A stretch of DNA of 38,504 bases from the NCBI RefSeq assembly GCF_028290435.1, contig NZ_JAQGJV010000033.1:1-38504 (forward strand), read 5' to 3'. The stretch comes from Devosia sp. Lineage in GTDB: Bacteria > Pseudomonadota > Alphaproteobacteria > Rhizobiales > Devosiaceae. The translations under genes were made by a program, and so were the position numbers. How positions within the stretch are numbered: the first letter of the stretch is position 1; every line of letters begins with the position of its first letter. Below, in pieces: positions 33,474-38,504 of this stretch. The notes below the pieces were generated by a model, which was given only the letters and a program-made list of their open reading frames with translations, made no database searches and was not told the origin of the DNA.

Positions 33474-34427
33474 ATGGCGCCAAGACAAGACAGTTCCAGC
33501 CACCGGCTGGATGACGCGGCTCGCGCGGGCTGGCTGTATTACGTTGCCGGCAATACCCAGGAAGAGATCGCCACCAAGCTGGGCATTTCGCGGCAATCGG
33601 CGCAGCGGCTGGTGTCGCTGTCGGTCAGCGAAGGCCTGATCAAGGTGCGGCTCGATCACCCGATCGGGCGTTGCATGGACTTGGCCGCCCGCCTCAAGTC
33701 GCGTTTCGCGCTCGACCTGGTCGAAGTCGTGCCGTCCGATCCGGCCAGCGAATCGACCACCATCGGTGTCGCCGAAGCCGCCGCCGCCGAAATCGAGCGC
33801 TGGCTGCGCCATCCCGAGCCCATCATCATGGCAGTCGGCACCGGTCGCACGCTCAAGGCCGCCATCGAGCAGTTGCAGCCGATGGAATGCCCGCACCACA
33901 AGGTGGTGTCGCTCACCGGCAATATTGCGCCGGACGGTTCGGCCGCGTTCTACAACGTTATTTTCAACGTCGCCGACACGGTCAAAGCGCGCAGCTTTCC
34001 CATGCCCCTGCCCGTTATCGCCTCCTCGGCGCGCGAACGCGAACTGCTGCACGCCCAGCCGATGATCCGCGAAACCCTGGCGCTCGCCGCCAAGGCCAAT
34101 GTCACGTTCCTGGGCATCGGCGATATCGGGCCCGATGCGCCGCTGTTTCTGGATGGCTTCATCACCGAAACCGAACTCAAGGCCTTGCAGAAGGCGGGCG
34201 CGGTCGGGGAAATCTGCGGCTGGTGCTTCGATGCCGATGGCAAGCTGATCGAAGGCCTCACCAATGACCGCGTCGCCAGCGCCCCGATGCCGTCGCGCGA
34301 AAACTCCTTGGTGGTGGCAATTGCCATGGGCCGCAGAAAATTGCCCGGCATCCGCGCCACGCTGAACCGCCGGCTGGTCAACGGCCTCATCACTGACGAG
34401 CGAACCGCTGAAGGTTTGTTAACTTAA
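33474..34427 (+). CDS. SorC/DeoR-type sugar-binding regulator of the smo operon
   Basis: A 317-residue SorC-family regulator. The N-terminal HTH is at about 12-55 (LYYVAGNTQEEIATKLGISR, QSAQRLVSLSVSEGLIKV). The sugar-phosphate-binding SorC domain (about 60-315) contains IIMAVGTGRTLKAAIEQL, VVSLTGNIA and FLGIGDIG, the typical ligand loops. It lies directly before smoE in the same direction, as the regulator does in other Rhizobiales smo loci, and presumably senses a polyol or its product. The start at 33474 is preferred over 33426 because it gives the family's N-terminus; its ribosome site is weak (GGGA). Confidence 0.9.
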   Translation: MAPRQDSSSHRLDDAARAGWLYYVAGNTQEEIATKLGISRQSAQRLVSLSVSEGLIKVRLDHPIGRCMDLAARLKSRFALDLVEVVPSDPASESTTIGVAEAAAAEIERWLRHPEPIIMAVGTGRTLKAAIEQLQPMECPHHKVVSLTGNIAPDGSAAFYNVIFNVADTVKARSFPMPLPVIASSARERELLHAQPMIRETLALAAKANVTFLGIGDIGPDAPLFLDGFITETELKALQKAGAVGEICGWCFDADGKLIEGLTNDRVASAPMPSRENSLVVAIAMGRRKLPGIRATLNRRLVNGLITDERTAEGLLT

Positions 34428-34449
34428 TCCAACCCCTTGTATCGATGAG

Positions 34450-34474
34450 CGTTTCCGGCGTTCGGAAACGTTTT
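34450..34474 (+). terminator. Hairpin with T run after the SorC-type gene
   Basis: CGTTTCCG (34450-34457), GCGTT, CGGAAACG (34463-34470), followed by TTTT. It looks like a terminator for the regulator gene. As a perfect inverted repeat 120 bases before smoE it could equally be the regulator's binding site, and I cannot decide between the two. Confidence 0.55.
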
Positions 34475-34589
34475 CTGCTATACGTACCTCACGCGATGAG
34501 CGCATAGCACGCTTGACTCTGACGCATAAGTTGTGAGTATTTGCCCATCGCCGGAACAAATGCTCGTTTCGGTTACTGGGAGGATATCC

Positions 34590-35897
34590 ATGAAACTGAC
34601 ACCCTTTATCGTGGGCGCGCTGACCATTGCGCTGGCCTCGTCGGCCTCGGCCGAAACGCTCACCATCGCCACCGTGAACAATGGCGACATGGTCCGTATG
34701 CAGGCGCTGTCGCCCGCATTCACCAAGGCAACTGGCATCGACCTGAACTGGGTCGTGCTTGAAGAAAACACCCTGCGCCAGAACGTCACCACCGACATCG
34801 CCACCAATGGCGGCCAGTATGACGTGATGACCATCGGCACCTACGAAGCCCCGATCTGGGCCAAGCAGGATTGGCTGGTGCCGCTCGATGGCCTTTCCGC
34901 CGACGCGGCCTATGACGTCAATGACATCCTGCCCGCCATCCGCGGCGGCCTGTCGGTCGATGGCAAGCTCTATGCGGCCCCGTTCTACGGCGAGTCGTCG
35001 ATGGTCATGTACCGCAAGGACCTGATGGAAAAGGCCGGGCTGACCATGCCTGACGCCCCCACCTGGGAATTCATCGGCAAGGCCGCTCGCGCCATGACCG
35101 ACCGCGCCAACGACATCAACGGCATCTGCCTGCGCGGCAAGGCTGGCTGGGGCGAGAACATGGCCTTCCTGACCGCCATGTCCAACTCCTTCGGCGCCCG
35201 CTGGTTCGACGAAAGCTGGAAGCCCCAGTTCGATCAGCCAGAGTGGAAGGCCACGCTCGACACCTATCTCGGCCTGATGACCGATGCCGGCCCGGCCGGT
35301 GCCTCGTCCAACGGCTTCAACGAAAACCTGACCCTGTTCCAGCAGGGCAAGTGCGGCATGTGGATCGACGCCACCGTCGCCGCATCCTTCGTGATCGGCA
35401 AGGACTCAACCGTCGCCGACAAGGTTGGCTTTGCTCTGGCGCCCGATAATGGCCTCGGCAAGCGTGGCAACTGGCTCTGGGCTTGGTCGCTCGCGATCCC
35501 CAAGAGCTCCCAGCATGCAGAAGCTGCCGAGAAGTTCATCAACTGGGCGACCAACAAGGACTACCTGGCGACCGTCGCCAGCAGCGAAGGTTGGGCCAAC
35601 GTTCCTCCCGGTACCCGCACCTCGCTCTATGCGAATGCGGACTACCAGGCTGCAGCGCCCTTTGCCAAGATGACGCTCGACTCGATCAACGCGGCCGATC
35701 CGACCCATCCCACCGTCAAGCCGGTGCCCTATGTCGGCGTGCAGTTTGTCGCCATCCCGGAATTTGCCGGTATCGCCACCAATGTGGGCCAGCTGTTCTC
35801 GGCAGCGCTTGCCGGCCAGATGTCGGCTGACGATGCCCTCAAGCAGGCCCAGGACTCCACCACGCGCGACATGACCCGCGCCGGCTATATCAAGTAG
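34590..35897 (+). CDS. smoE: SmoE, sorbitol/mannitol ABC periplasmic binding protein
   Basis: A 435-residue polyol-binding protein. The signal peptide is 1-21 (ASA cleavage), and the mature chain begins ETLTIATVNNGDMVRMQ, the hallmark of SmoE/MtlE. Further close family segments are NGGQYDVMTIGTYEAPIWAK, GICLRGKAGWGENMAFLTAM and ARWFDESWKPQFDQPEW. It feeds sorbitol, mannitol or similar polyols to SmoFGK. The start at 34590 has GGGAGGA seven bases upstream. A pair of stem-loops follows the gene before smoF. Confidence 0.93.
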   Translation: MKLTPFIVGALTIALASSASAETLTIATVNNGDMVRMQALSPAFTKATGIDLNWVVLEENTLRQNVTTDIATNGGQYDVMTIGTYEAPIWAKQDWLVPLDGLSADAAYDVNDILPAIRGGLSVDGKLYAAPFYGESSMVMYRKDLMEKAGLTMPDAPTWEFIGKAARAMTDRANDINGICLRGKAGWGENMAFLTAMSNSFGARWFDESWKPQFDQPEWKATLDTYLGLMTDAGPAGASSNGFNENLTLFQQGKCGMWIDATVAASFVIGKDSTVADKVGFALAPDNGLGKRGNWLWAWSLAIPKSSQHAEAAEKFINWATNKDYLATVASSEGWANVPPGTRTSLYANADYQAAAPFAKMTLDSINAADPTHPTVKPVPYVGVQFVAIPEFAGIATNVGQLFSAALAGQMSADDALKQAQDSTTRDMTRAGYIK

Positions 35898-35914
35898 TCT
35901 CCCCCCGACGGTAA

Positions 35915-36033
35915 CTGCGGCCGGCCTAAAGCCGGCTGCAGTCCGCCAGGGATACGAGCTTCGAAGCGCGCTCCCGTGCGCTTCGCACAGAGACTGCCCG
36001 ACTGATGGAACCCTCTAGACGTCGGGCAGACTC
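35915..36033 (+). other. Two stem-loops between smoE and smoF
   Basis: The first is CTGCGGCCGGC (35915-35925), CTAAA, GCCGGCTGCAG (35931-35941). The second has arms CTGCCCGAC (35994-36002) and GTCGGGCAG (36021-36029), extended to GAGA/ACTC flanks, with an 18-base loop. Neither has a T run. They likely protect the smoE mRNA and lower permease expression. Confidence 0.7.
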
Positions 36034-36094
36034 GGACTGACACTGCTTTCAAATTACGCCGGTCAATGAACCGGCCCTCGGGGGAGATCAGCAG

Positions 36095-36967
36095 ATGGCT
36101 ACCGCGCAGACGCGCACCCTTGCGCGCACCATGATGCTACCGGCAGTCGTGCTGCTGTTCATCTGGATGATCGTGCCACTGGTAATGACGCTGTGGTTCT
36201 CATTCCAGAACTACTCCCTGATCAATCCGATGATGACCGGCTTTGCCGGCTGGGCCAACTACATCTATGTCATCGGCGACCCAAGCTTCACCCAGTCGCT
36301 GGTCAATACGCTGATCCTGGTGCTGGGCGTGCTCATCATCACCGTGGTGGGCGGCACCTTCCTGGCGCTGCTGCTCGACCAGCCGGTCTGGGGCCAGGGC
36401 ATCCTGCGCATCCTCGTCATCTCGCCATTCTTCGTCATGCCGCCGGTCGCGGCGCTGATCTGGAAGAACGGCTTCATGCATGCGGATTACGGCCTGCTCG
36501 CCCATCTGTGGCGCTTCTTCGGCGCCAAGCCGATCGACTGGTTCGCCCAGTATCCACTGTTCTCAGTCATCATCATCGTCGCCTGGCAATGGCTGCCCTT
36601 CGCCGCGCTGATCCTGTTGACCGCCCTGCAGTCGCTCTCCGAAGAGCAGCGCGAGGCCGCCGAAATGGATGGCGCCAATGCCATCAACCGGTTCTGGTAC
36701 ATCATCATGCCGCATATGGCGCGGGCGGTGACCATCGTCATCCTGATCCAGACCATTTTCCTCTTGGGCATCTTCGCCGAAATCCGCGTCACCACCGGCG
36801 GCGGGCCGGGCTATGCCTCGACCAACATCGCCTTCCTGGTGTTCCGGACGGGTATTCTCTCCAATGACATCGGCGCCGGCTCGGCCGGTGGCGTGGTCGC
36901 CGTCATCATCGCCAATATCGTCGCCATCTTCCTGATGCGCGCCGTCGGCAAGAACCTGGACGCGTAG
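36095..36967 (+). CDS. smoF: SmoF, sorbitol/mannitol ABC transporter permease
   Basis: A 290-residue permease with six predicted helices (LPAVVLLFIWMIVPLVMTLWF is the first). The EAA loop is REAAEMDGANAINRFWYII. The segment IRVTTGGGPGYASTNIAFLV is typical of MalF-type subunits. GGGGAGA precedes the ATG. The smoG gene starts 11 bases after its stop. Confidence 0.92.
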   Translation: MATAQTRTLARTMMLPAVVLLFIWMIVPLVMTLWFSFQNYSLINPMMTGFAGWANYIYVIGDPSFTQSLVNTLILVLGVLIITVVGGTFLALLLDQPVWGQGILRILVISPFFVMPPVAALIWKNGFMHADYGLLAHLWRFFGAKPIDWFAQYPLFSVIIIVAWQWLPFAALILLTALQSLSEEQREAAEMDGANAINRFWYIIMPHMARAVTIVILIQTIFLLGIFAEIRVTTGGGPGYASTNIAFLVFRTGILSNDIGAGSAGGVVAVIIANIVAIFLMRAVGKNLDA

Positions 36968-36978
36968 GGAGCAACACC

Positions 36979-37809
36979 ATGGCACGCAACGTTTCCACTC
37001 AAGCCAAAGTCGGCTTCACCATCGGCGCCTGGGTCATTGCCCTGCTGCTGTTCTCGCCGATCCTGTGGACCATCCTGACCGCGTTCAAGACCGAGGGCGA
37101 GGCGATCGCCAATCCCCCCACCTTCCTGCCGCAGCACTTCACGCTGGAAAACTTCGGCGCCGTGCAGGACCGCTCGGACTATATCAAGCACGTCACCAAT
37201 TCGATCCTGGTTTCGGTGGGCTCGACCCTCCTGGGCCTGATCATTGGCATCCCAGCCGCTTGGTCGATGGCCTTCGCACCCACCAAGCGCACCAAGGACA
37301 TCCTGATGTGGATGCTCTCCACCAAGATGATGCCCGCCGTCGGCGTGCTGATCCCGATCTACCTGATCTTCCGCGACCTGCGCCTGCTCGACACGGTGCA
37401 TGGCCTGACCATCATCATGACGCTGATCAACCTGCCGATCATCATCTGGATGCTCTATACCTACTTCAAGGAAATCCCCGTCGATATCCTGGAAGCCGCC
37501 CGCATGGATGGCGCCGAATTGTGGAACGAAATCGTCCACGTGCTCGTGCCCATGGCGGTTCCCGGCATTGCCTCCACCTTGCTGCTCAATGTCATCCTGG
37601 CCTGGAACGAGTCGTTCTGGACCATCACGCTGACCTCGGGCCGCGCCGGTACGCTGACCGCCTTCATCTCCTCGTTCTCGAGCCCGCAGGGCCTGTTCCT
37701 GGCCAAACTCTCGGCCGCATCGCTGCTGGCGATCGCGCCCATCCTCCTCCTTGGCTGGTTCAGCCAGAAACAACTCGTCCGCGGCCTGACGTTTGGCGCA
37801 GTGAAATAG
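36979..37809 (+). CDS. smoG: SmoG, sorbitol/mannitol ABC transporter permease
   Basis: A 276-residue MalG-type permease with six predicted helices. The EAA loop is LEAARMDGAELWNEIVHVL, and the C-terminal tail KQLVRGLTFGAVK is typical of the subunit class. GGGAGC is six bases before the ATG. The chain MWMLSTKMMPAVGVLIPIYL agrees with polyol-type permeases. It is followed after 13 bases by smoK. Confidence 0.92.
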   Translation: MARNVSTQAKVGFTIGAWVIALLLFSPILWTILTAFKTEGEAIANPPTFLPQHFTLENFGAVQDRSDYIKHVTNSILVSVGSTLLGLIIGIPAAWSMAFAPTKRTKDILMWMLSTKMMPAVGVLIPIYLIFRDLRLLDTVHGLTIIMTLINLPIIIWMLYTYFKEIPVDILEAARMDGAELWNEIVHVLVPMAVPGIASTLLLNVILAWNESFWTITLTSGRAGTLTAFISSFSSPQGLFLAKLSAASLLAIAPILLLGWFSQKQLVRGLTFGAVK

Positions 37810-37822
37810 GGATTTGTAGAAA

Positions 37823-38504
37823 ATGGGCTCCATCGCACTCTCCCACGTCAACAAGTCCTTTGGCGACGTCCAGGTCATTCCGGACATCACCCTCGATATC
37901 CAGGACGGCGAATTCGTCGTCTTCGTCGGCCCCTCGGGCTGCGGCAAGTCCACCCTACTCCGCCTGATCGCCGGGCTCGAGGACACGACCAGCGGCAAGA
38001 TTCTGCTCGACGGGCAGGACATGACCAAGGAGCCACCGGCCCGCCGGGGCCTCGCCATGGTGTTCCAGTCCTACGCGCTCTATCCGCACATGACGGTGCG
38101 CGACAACATCGCCTTCCCGCTCAAGATGGCCAAGATGCCCAAGGAGCAGATCGACGCCAAGGTCGAATACGCGGCCCGCACGCTGAATCTGGCGTCCTAT
38201 CTCGACCGCCGCCCGCGCGCCCTTTCCGGCGGCCAGCGCCAGCGCGTCGCCATTGGCCGCGCCATCGTACGTGAGCCAAAAGCCTTCCTGTTCGATGAGC
38301 CTTTGTCGAACCTCGATGCGGCTTTGCGCGTCAACATGCGGCTGGAGATCACCGAACTGCACCAGCAGCTCAAGACCACGATGATCTACGTCACCCACGA
38401 CCAGGTCGAAGCCATGACCATGGCCGACCGCATCGTGGTGCTCAATGCCGGCAATGTCGAACAGTTCGGCAGCCCGCTCGATCTCTACAACAAGCCCGCC
38501 AACC
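37823..38504 (+). CDS. smoK: SmoK, polyol ABC transporter ATPase (cut by window end)
   Basis: The first 227 codons of a MalK-type ATPase; the frame runs off the window end with no stop. It starts [20 protein letters not shown]. Walker A is GPSGCGKST at about 38-46, the signature is [14 protein letters not shown], Walker [16 protein letters not shown] and switch [10 protein letters not shown]. About 100 C-terminal residues (the regulatory domain) should lie beyond the window. The ribosome site is weak (AGGGA). In related loci smoK is followed by polyol dehydrogenase genes (smoS, mtlK), expected next. Confidence 0.92.
   Translation, partial: MGSIALSHVNKSFGDVQVIPDITLDIQDGEFVVFVGPSGCGKSTLLRLIAGLEDTTSGKILLDGQDMTKEPPARRGLAMVFQSYALYPHMTVRDNIAFPLKMAKMPKEQIDAKVEYAARTLNLASYLDRRPRALSGGQRQRVAIGRAIVREPKAFLFDEPLSNLDAALRVNMRLEITELHQQLKTTMIYVTHDQVEAMTMADRIVVLNAGNVEQFGSPLDLYNKPAN

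Noticed and set aside
29914..34052. Long antisense open frames (for example 29914-31023, 31055-32176, 32607-34052) and similar ones over other genes
   Set aside because: They lie opposite well-recognised genes in high-GC DNA, lack family features and start signals, and are explained by codon bias.

Overview
The window is high-GC DNA, tightly packed with operons, and reads as a chromosomal region of a free-living alphaproteobacterium of the order Hyphomicrobiales. Gene content and protein style suggest a Devosia-like genus, but that is inference. The supporting signs are a complete thuREFGKAB trehalose locus, a chvE-gguA-gguB sugar transporter, a smoEFGK polyol transporter with a SorC-type regulator, an Irr/ICE-like iron box, a SigF/NrsF pair, and palindromic repeats in the gaps. 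No rRNA, tRNA, prophage, IS element or CRISPR array was found.

Layout. 1-620: no gene, palindromic repeats. 621-4800: a methionine-oxidation stress module. On the minus strand are a Met-rich periplasmic peptide (MrpX-like), a membrane cytochrome b, a Tat-exported molybdopterin oxidoreductase (YedY/MsrP-like) and a secreted protein of unknown function. On the plus strand are an ECF sigma factor (SigF type) and its six-TM anti-sigma factor NrsF. Both directions carry the same promoter pattern, (T/G)GTAACC-N16-CGAA. 4789-5991: a ThuA-fold protein and a GtrA protein. 6269-7876: a secreted 5'-nucleotidase. 7931-8895: a VOC-family enzyme and divergent soxR, sharing one clear SoxR box. 8895-9146: a GlsB/YeaQ membrane protein. 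9272-17223: the thu locus (thuEFGKAB on minus, thuR on plus). 17225-22326: a four-gene operon of imelysin, di-heme oxidoreductase, second imelysin and DUF1513 protein, with an Irr-box-like palindrome upstream. 22975-26898: an ABC importer of PotD/AfuA type, substrate unknown. 27115-27948: sseA. 28187-32185: gguB, gguA, chvE on minus. 32640-33404: a GntR regulator divergent from chvE. 33474-38504: a SorC-type regulator followed by smoE, smoF, smoG and the first part of smoK, cut by the window edge.

How it fits together. Most of the window is sugar and polyol import (trehalose, aldose monosaccharides, sorbitol/mannitol) with local regulators, plus iron acquisition. The most interesting part is 621-4800. 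It matches the SigF/NrsF-MrpX-YedY logic known from hypochlorite defence in Azospira: a sacrificial Met-rich periplasmic peptide is oxidised by reactive chlorine and re-reduced by a Mo-dependent methionine sulfoxide reductase fed by a membrane cytochrome. Here the peptide has a different repeat (Met-Ala-Pro-Ala) with a Cys-containing centre, and the operon includes an additional uncharacterised exported protein.
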